Assembly: GCA_002224055.1 (NCBI GenBank)
Contig: AZLU01000212.1
Span: forward strand, 1-64,000
Length of the DNA: 64,000 nucleotides
DNA from: Pezizomycotina sp. ARF18
Lineage: Eukaryota; Ascomycota
Direction of reading: 5' to 3'
Within the stretch, counting starts at the first letter, position 1. Every line of letters begins with the position of its first letter. Of the stretch, positions 25,760-37,172 are shown piece by piece. Below the pieces are notes generated by a model. That model was given only the letters and a program-made list of their open reading frames with translations, was not told where the DNA came from and did not search any database. The position numbers were made by a program, and so were the translations under genes.

Positions 25760-27540
25760 CTTGAACTGATAACTATGTGGATTAAAGATAAAAAAAGGTA
25801 TCGATCGATCGATTTAGAAGCAAATTAGGATATTATACTGATTCGACTCAGAATTTCGCTAGTTCTCGTCTTTAAAAACTGAACCGCCGAATCTGATCTT
25901 CGAATGCAAGATGAGATTCTATAAGAAACGAAAGCGACTGTTAGCTAGCTCATTGTCAAAACTCCATCGAAAAATTTCTCGTCTGATAAACTAAAACATT
26001 TGAATGGCTTAAAGAACGAAATCTCAAGAAAAACAAAAACTGGCGATGAAGCACAATACAATTCTGAAAATAGCATCACGCCAAAATACTCAAACTTAAC
26101 AAGGGGTTGAAATTGATGTTTTTGAAAAGATGTTTTAAGACTCAAAACAGCACGGTATGGAAGCCGTGTCAATTAAGTTTGGCATGAATGGTGGTAGGGA
26201 TGCGATGATGATGATGATGATGATGATTGATGATTAATGATGACCGGTGTTTTGAAAAAAAATAAAAGATTTGAAGGTAGGCAAATAGAAAGAGGAGCGC
26301 GGCAGGTCGTGGCGGTGACTTACTGTTTTTGTGTTGAATTCTAACGAAACCGCAACCATGCATCAAGCCGCTAAAGCCAAACAAATAATATTATATATAC
26401 GCTTTTTTGTTTTTCTCCCTTCAGATGTATATAAACCAATCCACTGAAACTGATTTCAGTGATGATGTACAATTAAAAGAATAATATTCTCTCCCTTATC
26501 TTCTTTCTCCCTTTCTTCTTTTCCTTCTTGCGTAGAGAGATAATAGTGCTGAAAAGTTTTTTTATTGTCGTTAGCTTTACTCGTCTTTATCGTTCGTGAT
26601 TGTTTATATCGCGCGTCCAGAAGCCCAACAGAAAACCAGTGAACAGAATAACAAAATGAAATCAATGAATATATACCTTTTTGTGATTGATTACAAGTGA
26701 AGGTGTAAAAAAACGAGAAGGATGGAGGTTGGAAGAAGGAAGAATGATTTATTGTAAAATATATATTAACGAAGCGTATATATATATATATATTTACCAA
26801 AGTAATGTTTTATAGGAGGGAAGAAAAAATATTGTTGACGTTGGTGGAGGAAAAGAGAAGAGAAGAAGGCGGGAACGAGTTTTTGTATTTCTCCCGTAAT
26901 AAAAATATATATATATGTATATATATATATAATTATTATTATTTATTTTTATTTATTTATTTATTTTATTTTTTTGGTTCCCTTTTTTTATTATTCCTAA
27001 TTATTTCTTTAATTCCCAAGCAGGGCAACGCACCACAAAAAAAAGGAAAGAATACAATTTAAAATTTCTTAATCGCGGTGAACTTATTAGGAACAGGAAA
27101 TCATAAAGGGGTATACGCGATTGTGTCGCAGACTCGTTATAAGCAAAAAAGTAAAACAGCACTTCTATCCGAAGCGACGCTAAAACACGAAGAACTCACG
27201 CCACGCACACCGAGAAAGGGAAGTGGTAACAAACCAAAACAACGCCAGAAGGAACGAAATCCCGATTCCACTTAATTATTCCTTTTCGTCTAAACTTTTT
27301 ATCTTATCTGCACGCTCCCGTCCACGATTGGTCTGATCCCCGTTGCCGTGGTTGCTGTGGTTGCCGACGACGATAAAAACAACGCCAGAACAGAATAAAC
27401 CACCACTCACCCACTCTATCCCTCGTGCCAATCTCGTTCTATAACTCCCGGTCAATGAGTGGTATTTCAATGATATATATACTACGGTCGCTAACTATCT
27501 AAAGTATACCAATTGACTTTGAATAAATACTACTCCTATT

Positions 27541-27595
27541 TTTATTATTATTATTATTATTATTTGTTATTATTTGTTATTATTTGTTATTATTC
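27541..27595 (+). repeat. TTATTATTTG decamer repeat next to an ATT microsatellite
   Basis: An ATT microsatellite runs into three perfect tandem copies of a ten-base unit ending in TTTG or TTTC. It appears to be a microsatellite that acquired a point change and then expanded as a larger unit. Confidence 0.7.
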
Positions 27596-28063
27596 TTTGA
27601 AGAGGGTGAGAAGAATAACAAACTGATTACCACGGTGATAGAGCAAAGAGAAGCGGGGGAATTGAATAAAGAAAGAAAGAAAGAAAGAAAGAAAGGAAGG
27701 AAGAAAGGAAGAAAGAAAACAATTGCGAACGTCTGAACAGGCAAGTCCTCAAGGATGAACAAAGGTCTTTGAAAAAAAAACAAAAAAACCCTCATATATG
27801 ATAGAGCTGAAGCTATCTTCGGTGGGAGCGCTACTCTGGTAGTTCCTATAGAGACGCAGCGGTGTCTCCCTATTATCTTTATTTATTTATATACCGTATA
27901 TATCGGCAAAAAATTGTAAATTGTAAATTTACCAATCCACGACACTACAAATCGTAAATCGTGATATCGTGTAGAGTAGTTGAGGCTCTAACTATCTTTT
28001 CTCTAGATTGTCTAATTGGGGCTAATCGGCTATCAATTCTTGATACAATTTTTGAAAATCTCC

Positions 28064-28064
<1 letters not shown>

Positions 28065-28099
<35 letters not shown>
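28065..28099 (+). repeat. (ATT)n microsatellite
   Basis: About 12 ATT units. Similar AAT or ATT repeats are at 11391-11420, 36508-36536 and 44095-44128. Confidence 0.9.
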
Positions 28100-28100
<1 letters not shown>

Positions 28101-28308
28101 TACTAACCACCATTATTATCGTCGGCGCTACCTTTTTGGTGTCCCTTACGTGATTCTTCTTGTTTGATATTATTACTCTTACACTACCTTATTCTGTCGA
28201 CGCTCTTTCTTTTCCAGTGTATTAAATGGTCGTCATGACAACCGAGGTCGTATACTACCACGCAGACGGACGGGAGCAGAATACATACAAGAATAACAAC
28301 GCCAGATC

Positions 28309-28311
<3 letters not shown>

Positions 28312-28352
<41 letters not shown>
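28312..28352 (+). repeat. (TC)n microsatellite
   Basis: About 20 TC dinucleotide units. It sits in the gap between the cyclin and THOC3 genes and yields spurious Ser/Leu and Arg/Glu frames on the two strands. Confidence 0.9.
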
Positions 28353-28355
<3 letters not shown>

Positions 28356-29580
28356 CTTCTCGTTCCCGCGAAATACGCTTTGATACCATTTTCTCTTTTT
28401 ACCACACACACAATGATTTCTGCGCTAAACCACTTTCACGTTCTCTTTCAATTTTCAGAATAATTTCCCTCTCTTTTTTTTCTTGCAGAGTGCGTCTGCC
28501 TCAGATCGCGAACAGGGAACAACCAAAACACCCCAAGACCAAAAAGAAAAAGAAAATAAAGGAGAAGAGAGGAAGAGTGGGATGTTGTGCACATGATTGC
28601 GCGATTCGGTCACTCCTCGATACGAAAAAGAGGCAAAAACAATCTCTAATTGGCCAATCCAAGACAACAATAATTATACACCGAGTGGTTATTGTTATCT
28701 AAAAAAAAAAAAAAAAAGGGTAGAAGTTATTGTATAAAGACAGAGACTCAACTCTCTCGCTTTGTGATTGTTTTTTTTTTTTTCCTTGTACGTGTAGCAA
28801 CGCACTAATCAAGACTTTTGGTGATAATAAGGAATAAAATATCGACAATGACCAGGGCAAGGGTAAGGGACCGTCGGGCAGTAACGCGAAGATAAGTAGT
28901 AGAACCCATGTTAGAAATTTTTTGGTGTGAACCAGAACGGGAATGATAACTTGAAAGAGGAATAGATGGCTTAGACACTTCTGCTCTCTTTATAGAATGT
29001 AAATGTAAAAATTTTTCTTCGTATAACTCAAATCACGATAATCGATACGCGCTATAAATCTATAATACATAATAATAATGATAATAATAATTGGTAATAA
29101 GAACCATCCAATTCGGTAGTAACAAGGAGAGAAAGGGAAATATCTAAACGTGGGCACTTTTTCAGGTGACAAGAAAAAAAAATAACGGGCATGATCAGTT
29201 CTGGAAACAAGAGCCCACAGGTAAAAAAATTTCAATTGAGTACTCTTTCAAGAAACGTCAACAATTCATTAAAAATACAGTTTGAGAATGAGATATTACC
29301 GTACTTTTGCTGTATATGTGTGTGAAGAGACAAGACATAGAACGAATATAGAAGATATCTCTAAAGTAAAGGTCATTCGTACTCGAGAAAAAACTCAATA
29401 CGTTGTATAAATAAAAATAAAAGAAAAGAAAGAAAAAGAAAAAAAAATTTTTTCCTTTTTTATAACTTGACGCATCTGCTTTCAATTTCTTGTGCCCTTC
29501 TCCAGCAGGTCAGCAGTTGACGACCTTGATGGGATACGTTTCTTCCAATTGCGGGACCCTGGGCGGCTTGGCTGGCGGCA

Positions 29581-30965
29581 CTACCTAGGAACCACCTCCA
29601 ACCCGACCACCTTAAGTACGTCATTAGCGTACGCCAGAACGTACTTGCTCGGGTGCCACGCTACGGCCAATGATGGATGATGGTTATTTATCGTGTGCAC
29701 GTACTCGCCGGTCTCGACATGCATCTGTGAAAGATATGCGGTCAGCAAGGATGGAGAATAGAATAAAGAATTTAAAAGAAAGGAGATATATATTAGGCAC
29801 TCACAATATCTATCGGCATAACCTCATCACTGCCCGCTGCTAGAAAGCTGCCATCAAAGCTGAACCAAGCGTCCTGATCGGGTGGTCCGCTTTATCGAAC
29901 GTACGCACGCAGACCCAATCCTTCGCGTCCCAAAGGGCCACTAAGGCGTCACTACCACCGGTGGCGAGATACCGGCCGCGAGGGTCAATCTCGGCGCAGA
30001 AGCATGCGCTCGCGTGAGCATCGAAGCTGTACAGGACGTTGTGCGAAGGGTGTTCGCGGACCTTGATGATGCCGCTGCCGTGGGTTTGGAAGAGAAGGTC
30101 GCCGGACGGGGAGAATGTGATTTGATTGGTCTGAGTTTGTGAAGAGTCGGTTAGTATCAATCTATCCAAACCCGCAAAGTAAACACGAAAAGGTGGGGGT
30201 CAAACCTGGCCGGATTCTTCAACGGTAGATACGATGGCATTTTGCCGCAGGTCGATGAATTTGATTTGGTCATCCTATGATCATTAGGTCATACTGTATA
30301 TTAGCAAACGGTTTCGCAAATACCTAAAAGTGCGGTAGCAACGAGAATGCAAACTCTCACCTTTCTGCCAACCGCCACTTGGTAACCATCGGGATGGTAC
30401 GTCAAGGAAATGTTGTCCGCGCCTGTCTTTATTTCCGCCGTTGCCTTCGCAGCTGTTGCACGGATAGGAAAAGAAAAAGGAAAATCCTGGTAAGAAAAAA
30501 GTGGAGGAATAACAGGTATTTCTCGAATAATCGTGTTTGCTTTCGGGCGGAAAAAAAGGTGTGATTTGGTTGGTTTGATTTCAGTGTGGCATACTCCTGT
30601 AGTCCCAAAACTTGACCGGCCCGCCGCCGCCGGATCCGCTGCTGTCACCGCCGCCGCAGTCTGCCAGCTTTTCCGAGTGCGTGGATCCCATGCGACTTTC
30701 TCTACGACCTGTACCCCAGTGAGTTTGAACTCGGTCGCGTACCTGGTATCCGATTTCTCCGGGTTTAAGACTCTGACGACACCGCCCGGTCCTCCCGTCG
30801 CTATCCGCGTGCCCATGTTGTTCCAGCGACGGTGCGCACTGTCGAACCAAGGAAGGAGCTGGTGGTGGCGAGAATTGGGTCGGCGTAGGCGCGGTGCTGG
30901 AGGTCGCCGAAGAATTTACCGCTCGTTGCGCGGGAGACGTATTTGACGTTTAGTTGCGACGACAT
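29581..30965 (-). CDS. THO complex subunit THOC3/Tex1 (WD40)
   Basis: WD40 protein of the TREX/THO complex, which couples transcription with mRNA packaging and export in the nucleus. The ATG at 30963-30965 gives MSSQLNVKYVSRATSGKFF. Repeats follow with STVRTVA-W near 30830, GTRIATGGPGGVVRVLN, VEKVAWDPR, a Leu-Thr-Tyr-His-Pro-Asp-Gly repeat near 30400, QITFSPSGDLLFQTHGSG and AEIDPRGRYLATGGSDALVALWD. The last exon reads MHVETGEYVHTINNH and ends VVGLEVVPR before TAG at 29581-29583. Introns lie near 29730-29800, 30130-30200, 30270-30360 and 30460-30590. At least one base is missing near 30824 and others near 29870 and 30650. It is divergent from RPP40. Confidence 0.87.
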
Positions 30966-31789
30966 CTCGGGTAACTTGTAGGTTGTTGAAGTTCGAATAT
31001 ATGTAGTGGATTGAGATGTGTTCAGGAAAAAAAAAAAATACTAGAGAGAGGCAACGCTTTAGAAAACATGTATATATAAATACTGAAGATGTCAAAGTTA
31101 CTCGCATATAGAAGCAGAGAAGGGTGAAAACAGAAAAGGACAATCGTTAAGAAAAGGAAAAGAAAGGAAAGAAGAGGATAGATGGTGCTCAGGTGATCTA
31201 TTAAGAATGTTCTGGTATTCGTGAGCAACCGACAGTCGTGAACAGCGAGCCGACAAAGAAGGAATGAATGACGATGATAGTTTTAGAAATTTATAAGAGA
31301 TGATGCATGAAAATGAAATAAATGGGTTGGGAAAAAAGGAAAAAGAAAAGAAAATTTTTCTTACTCCGGTTTCAGATTTTTCGGTGGTTGTTTTTCTTTT
31401 TTGCTTTTTTTCCTCATTGGCCGGAAAAACTTTGTTCCCGTTTCGGCTCAAAAAACTTTATTTTATTTAATTTTATTTTATTTTTTTATTTTTTTTTTTT
31501 CTGATATCACGACAATCGCCAGGGAACAAAGAAAACAAAAAGAGAGAGAAGAACCAAAGCAAGCAAAGGGTATCGAGGTACTTCGACTTTTGCATGCTGG
31601 CGACTAGAGCTTCCATACATTCAGAAGTACCCCGGTACATCTCAAAACGTTACGTTCCTCTGGCAACAGCGCAGGGTAAAAAAGAAAAGTGACCACGCCA
31701 AAGGTCTTCTATTGACGACGACGACGACGACTACCCTGATCTCTGAGTGCACACGATCTGGATAATATCTAATTTAATTATTTCAAACA
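30966..31789. promoter_or_regulatory. Shared divergent promoter region of THOC3 and RPP40
   Basis: About 820 bases between two genes transcribed away from each other. It carries TTTTA-type runs at 31460-31500 and a GAC repeat near 31717. I see no TATA box or defined operator that I would name; the role is inferred from gene orientation. Confidence 0.45.
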
Positions 31790-33564
31790 ATGTCACCAAG
31801 CATTCCCGATTTGAAGTGTTACTTCACGACCGGTCCTTTACTGACGCAGCCTTCCGAGATTGAGAAACGGAGGCCGTACACAACCCTCCACGACCACGTC
31901 TTTCAGCACCAGGTATTTTGTATAACCGGCTATGATTTTGGAGAATCTTCTGGTTGACCCCGCCACTTTTAATACAGGTCGACCTTCTCCTGCCCGTGGA
32001 GTGTACGAAATCATCAAGCAGGACCTGTTCAACAGGATACAAAATATCCAGTATCATCGGATTTTCATGCCTCTTGGAGGCATCTTTGAGAAACCATTCT
32101 ACACAAAATATATCAGGATGGGTTGGTACCTACAAGATCTAGAAGAAAGCTGAAAGAGAGAGAGAGAGAGAGAAAACAATGTATATCTCTTTCATTTGAC
32201 GATCTCAACAGTGCGTCAATAACACCATTCTTCTGAAGCTTAGGGAATATCATGATGCTCTCTGATGGCGAATTGATGTTGACGACATCTTCTGCTTGTA
32301 CGATGGTTAGTGCTCTTACGAATCGACCTATTCCTAGATATCGAAAAAGGTAGAGGGCTCCACCATTAATACGTATGATACTAGGTATTCTCCACCTCTC
32401 CGTCAGGAAGGAAATGTACGAGAAAGCGGGCCTCGTCGGTGTAACAGCAACCTTCGGAGGCAGGGGCAAGGACAGGTGGAGTGAGTTTATTTTCTCCTAT
32501 CCTTTCGAGTCCCTTTTGGAAGTTCACTGCTAAAGACACCTATCCATCCTTTCAAGTCATCGAATTTAATCTGCGAGAATCTTTCATGGTCCACGGCCGC
32601 AAAGCGTTCGACCGTCTCCTCTGGAGCTGCAAAAACGTCTTCAAAACAAACCAGAGGTGGCTCTTCTGCGACCTGAACCAAAAGGCAGTAAAAAATAACA
32701 GCAACTATGGCGAATCTTCCGCCGAAGCTGTGGAGGGCTTTCGGTGCCGGCGCTGCTACGAATGTCCACGCCGGATATCAAAACATCGGCTTCACGGTTC
32801 AAAATCCCTGCGCTCGAGCCGCCGGTCTACCCGACGGAGACGCAGGTGCTTCTCGACGAGGATTTAAAGAAGACGGCTTTCTTGGATTGGGCGATGCACG
32901 TGCACGAGTGGATTGCGCTTGCGGACGTATTTGCAGACCGTCTGCCTGTTGAAGATAACATAGACGCATATCTGTCACGCTATGTGGTAGAGCAGAGCAG
33001 CGAAGTCAGCCTTAGCTCTCCAAATACTACGAATGGTAGAGAAATCACGAGGGTAAGATGGAGGGGCTTCCTGCCAGGACAATGGACAAGGGAGCTTTTC
33101 GGACTATTAGGTATAGGATGAATCATGCAACGCCAGTTTTTTATGTTTGAATTGTTATCATTTTCACTAATGCCAGTTAAAGCACACTAACGCCAGAAAA
33201 CGAGTGGTCCGCTATTGCCGTCCACGGGTTTGCAAACGCGCCGGTAAGCTGGAAAGGTAACCAGCACAGCGCATTAGCTGGTGGCTTCGGTGGCGAGAAC
33301 ATCATCACCGCAATGGTACTGCCTCTAGGTTCTTCAAAATCCGTAGACAAGCAAGCATCAGGGAAGACGAAAAAGAAAAAGAGCGGAGGGGCAAAAGCAA
33401 AACGTGACTCAGATGATGCCATGGAAATCGACTCTGGGGAAGGGTCTCGCTCTGCTGTAGCACCCCGATCGGAGCAAATCATAGATAACTCCGACAATAC
33501 CCCCACTCCGAAGCGACGTTTCATGATGTGGGAAGTTGTTGGAAGTCGCGATGAGCATTCCTGA
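31790..33564 (+). CDS. RNase P/MRP subunit Rpp40-like
   Basis: Homologue of the Rpp40 protein family, a subunit of RNase P (tRNA 5' maturation) and RNase MRP. The ATG at 31790 gives MSPSIPDLKCYFTTGPLL, and an exon after a short intron gives VDLLLPVE and then YEIIKQDLF. Later exons carry LSDGELMLTTSSA, KEMYEKAGLVGVTATFGGRG, EFNLRESFMVHGRKAFDRLLWSC, RWLFCDLNQ, the HVHEWIALAD segment, DNIDAYLSRYVV and VRWRGFLPGQW. The C-terminal exon (about 33190-33564) begins NEWSAIAVHGFANAPVSWKG, then has GGENIITAMV and a Lys-rich basic tail. Several introns are present. A single G seems lost near 32000. The order and spacing match the family; I rely on motif memory, so the name is probable rather than certain. 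Confidence 0.8.
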
Positions 33565-33865
33565 GAAAATCACCTGGGAAAAAAGGCTCGGAGGTTTCAT
33601 GTAGACTAAAGTACTATAAAAGGTAGATAGAATGTATAGATTATACCGAGAATGTTCTTGAAAATTCAATCTTACATGGATGTCCCACTTCGGCTAGATA
33701 CCCGATTTTATGTAGTCTTTTTTTATTTAATGTACAAGCCGAAAAGAGAAAAAAACTTCCCGAAAAAAGGATACGGTAAGAGTTCTCTTTCTGAGCACTT
33801 TTAAGACACTCCTTCCTCAGGTTTTTGAAATCCGTGAAAATACTATGTACCGAGACAAAAGGATA
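33565..33865. other. Short spacer between convergent RPP40 and TRM11
   Basis: About 300 bases of AT-rich sequence that must serve as both 3' ends. I see no separate gene. Confidence 0.5.
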
Positions 33866-35699
33866 TCAGTATTCGCTCGTGTTAAGTCGATAATCTGAAG
33901 CAGGAATGGCTCGGGGGAAATCGGCACGTGGGGTAAATCTCACCTTTTTTCGAAAGTTGTTGAGATCGTTGGCCGTCTGTCGTCTCACAAGCTTTGCGAC
34001 CTCCGAAACATTCGGACTCCCCGAAGTTTCTGTCAGGATCGAGGAGGCTGCAGCTGGAGTTTGAGCTTGTTGGTCTTTCCGCGTGTACGTCAACAGTCGT
34101 CTCGACCCTGTAAAGTCCGAACCATCAGCGTGCTCAAATCTCCAATCCAACTGAACCACAAAAAAAAAAAAAAAAAAACTTACATTTGTTGAACACTTGT
34201 ACGCATACGTACGACGTTTCCAGCCGCGGATGGTTGGAATACCCAGCGGCGTATAATCTTCATTTGCCATCGGCATCCACAGACATAGCTTGCCGCCGAT
34301 GACCAGATGGTCCACTGCGAATTGTAGTATATCGACCAGCATGGCGTCGAAGCTATACGGCCGCTTCGGGTGGACGTAATCCGGTACCTGTAAATGAAAT
34401 TATCTATTAATCCAATGAATTGAGAGTCAAACATGGGATAAAAGCATATGGATGTTTTTCATTACATACAAATGCTGCTGAACGCCATCTACCACAAACG
34501 GTACCTTCGGCTTTGAAGGATCGCGCTGCCTAAAACCTTCAACCCTTCGCGGACGCCGTACGGCGGGTCGCAGACGATAGCGTCGAAAAGGATAGGCGTA
34601 TGCCAGCCCCTCCCCCCTCATCATCCGGCCGCAGGGAAGACCTCAGGGGACTATTCGTCAAATCGCTGACGAAAGTATCCAATATCCACCCTTGAGGCCG
34701 TACTGGTCGAAATTACCCCGTAGCGAGCGGCCGCCTTTACCGCGGATAGCGCGCCCGTCGATGTCGGAGCCCATGGTAACAGCGCCGAAGTGTGCGCAGG
34801 CCAATAAGAAAGAACCCGTGCCCACAAAGGGGTCGTATATTAGCTTGCCCGGCGCGGCGTGTGCGAAATTTGCGGTTATCAGGGATAACTCGGCATCCAT
34901 GGATGTTGTTCCTATGTAGTGCCGCTTCTTGAGGTCGAACGTGTTCGAAAGGTGGCGGGAGCCCGTGCCTACTAAGCGACCTAGGAAGTACCGGCGGGTA
35001 TATCTTTTGCTGTCGCCGTCGTTAACCTCGTCATCTTGTCCCTCTGTATCACCCTCCATTGCATCGGATCCCCCATTCACTGCAGCTTCAGACTCCACCG
35101 AAGCTCCCGCCCCGTGCGCGGCTTGCACCAGGTTCGCTTCCGTCCTTATTATAGTCCTAAGCTCCCTATAGTCGTATTCCTCCACCACGCAAAAACTTCA
35201 TCGGGATTCTTCATCAGTATCGGCCCCTCGAGGCCGTGTATTTAAAACTCTCCATGATCTCCCGCTGCTCCTCCGTCGAGCGTTTACCGCCGTAGCTGTC
35301 GAACTCGAACCTGAAGCTCGCCTCGCGGTATTTCTCCAAGAAGCCATATTTAGCCATCCGCGCGCGAACGTCGGCATGGAGCTCTTCGTACGTGCTTCCC
35401 GCGCCCATATTTCGTAGATGGCTTTGCCCAATATAGATCGCCGGATGAGCTTCTTTGCGTCTTCAAGGGAGTTGAGGGAGATCACCGCGTACGGAGACTG
35501 AACTGTTGGAGCGAGGTTAGAAAAGGGGCAAAAAATGAAAGAAATGCGAGGACAAAGAAGAGAAGTTTTTTTTTTTGGTAACCTTTTCTTCATAGTCGAG
35601 GAGCTTGAAGTCTAATTTCTCAAGCTCTGCTAGCGTCTGAAGCTCCGGCAGCTTGAAGGACGAGTGTGGGACTTGCGCAAATCTGAAGAGGAAATCCAT
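33866..35699 (-). CDS. tRNA (guanine10-N2)-methyltransferase Trm11
   Basis: Catalytic subunit of the Trm11-Trm112 enzyme, which methylates G10 of tRNA. The ATG at 35699 gives MDFLFRFAQVPHSSFKLPEL. After an intron the protein has SPYAVISLNSLEDAKKLIRR and ILGKAIYEIWA, then YEELHADVRARM and SFRFEFDSYGG from the THUMP-like N-terminal half. The methyltransferase half has RYFLGRLVGTGSRHL, KKRHYIGTTSMDAELSLI, motif I KLIYDPFVGTGSFLLACAHFG and GSDIDGRAIRGKGG. A conserved catalytic region with DPPYG-like context lies near 34560. The gene ends RFTPRADFPRAIPASDY before the stop at 33866. A T19 run (sense strand) sits in the intron at 34159-34177. Single-base losses break the frame near 34560-34690, 35190 and 35400. 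Confidence 0.9.
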
Positions 35700-37172
35700 A
35701 GTTCGATGTTGTTGAAGCTATAAGATGATCTGAAGCTAATTAATGATGTTTCTTCAAATGAAAGGAATATACTGCTTTGTGGGAAGAGCCTGTGCGTGCT
35801 GTATAATCTATAATAATTGTATATATAAGCGAGAACTCTTTCCCCTTTAGAGTTTTGTGATAGATGGAGCTCTTTTTATTCTCAACGTTAGAAATCGGTC
35901 TAATACTTTGTATGAGCAAGAACTAGATAGCCTACCTAATATGCTGACAGGCCCAGAATACCCTAATATCTTTCGGGCTTGAAGGGACAAAGAAATGAAG
36001 TAGATAAGTCAATAAAATGATACTGCTATTGATGACTAAGTGAACATTTACCATGCCTAGAGGTATTTCTGTGCTGTATATATATAAAGGATCAAGTGCT
36101 ACAGTTATTCGAGGCATCTTATGGCCCTCTGTCGAGACAATCCATACCTTCTTTAAGAAAGTTATCGCATGGTTTTTTAGCCCCAATGGGAGATTAAAGA
36201 TCGAGTGAAGGCAAAATACATAGACTTGCCATAGGTGCATGAAATAGTTTTTTTTTTTTTTTTTTTTTTTTTGGGGGGGGGGGGGGGAATATTTACTAAG
36301 AATTTATAGACTCATGATATACAGGAAACAGTTCAAGGGGTTAATAGAATAAAGCAAAGAGTAATATGATTCATCTCGAGATGCTAGACAAAAGATATAT
36401 TATTATCGATAAGTATAGATGCCGTTATATATAAAAGTGGAGATACTTTGAAATTCGTCCGTTTTCGCACCCGTATTACATTTCATTTCTTGCAGTGATT
36501 AGGGCCCTAAAATAATAATAATAATAATAATAATAACAGGGAATAGGACTTCGAATACATGCGAGATTAAGGAATTCGAACTCGAGTTTCAAAAATAAAT
36601 GATAAAGGTGTATGAGGGTTCAGGAGCAATATAATAGGCCCTGAACCTCAAAGAATCGGATAATAATGACGCGCAGATGGACGGGTTGCAGGACAAAACC
36701 ACCGAAGGGAATGCTTAATGAATTAGGTCGAAATGAATAAAAATTAAAAAAAGGCCAAATACTAATGAAATAACGATAATCGTCGTAACAACTGAAATCC
36801 CACAAATGCAATGCAAACCGCAACATTCTGGCACTCATTCACGTTCCAAGGATCTCAAGCACTTTTTAGACTCAATGGAAAATATCAATCCGGACAATGT
36901 CGAGCGAAAGAAAGCTTCCCAGACTCGGGAGCCATATTCGTAAACTTCGTGGACCAAGAAAAAGGAAGAAACAAACCCCAAGAAACAATCAACCCAAGTC
37001 CCAAAAGTATATCCAAAGACAAGCGGCTAGCGAAAAAAACATACTAGAAAGATGTGCAACCATATAAACACCAAGAAGCTCCAAAAAATTTATGAATGTA
37101 AATGATGTATATATATAGGAGGGGGAAAATGATGAATATAATGATACAACTGTAATGAGCAAGCTCATTTCG
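35700..37172. other. Intergenic region
   Basis: AT-rich, with the T25-G15 compound homopolymer at 36248-36287 and a TAA microsatellite at 36508-36536. No conserved coding segment seen. It separates TRM11 from the 3' end of the transcription factor gene. Confidence 0.55.
36248..36287 (+). repeat. T25-G15 compound homopolymer
   Basis: 25 T residues directly followed by 15 G residues. The same T-then-G order is seen at 989-1020, and a T12 tract lies close to a G13 tract at 43345-43374. Confidence 0.9.

Larger units (their letters stand above)
25760..29580. other. Intergenic region, cyclin promoter side and THOC3 3' flank
   Basis: AT-rich and dense in simple repeats: a GAT repeat at 26204-26227, TA repeats near 26780 and 26905-26930, a TTATTATTTG decamer repeat at 27541-27595, GAAA repeats at 27668-27718, an ATT repeat at 28065-28099 and a TC repeat at 28312-28352. 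The open frames across it, for example 28226-28702, derive from these repeats. No conserved gene recognised. Confidence 0.5.

Noticed and set aside
26204-26227. Tandem repeat considered as a CRISPR-like or regulatory array
   Set aside because: A plain GAT microsatellite without spacers.
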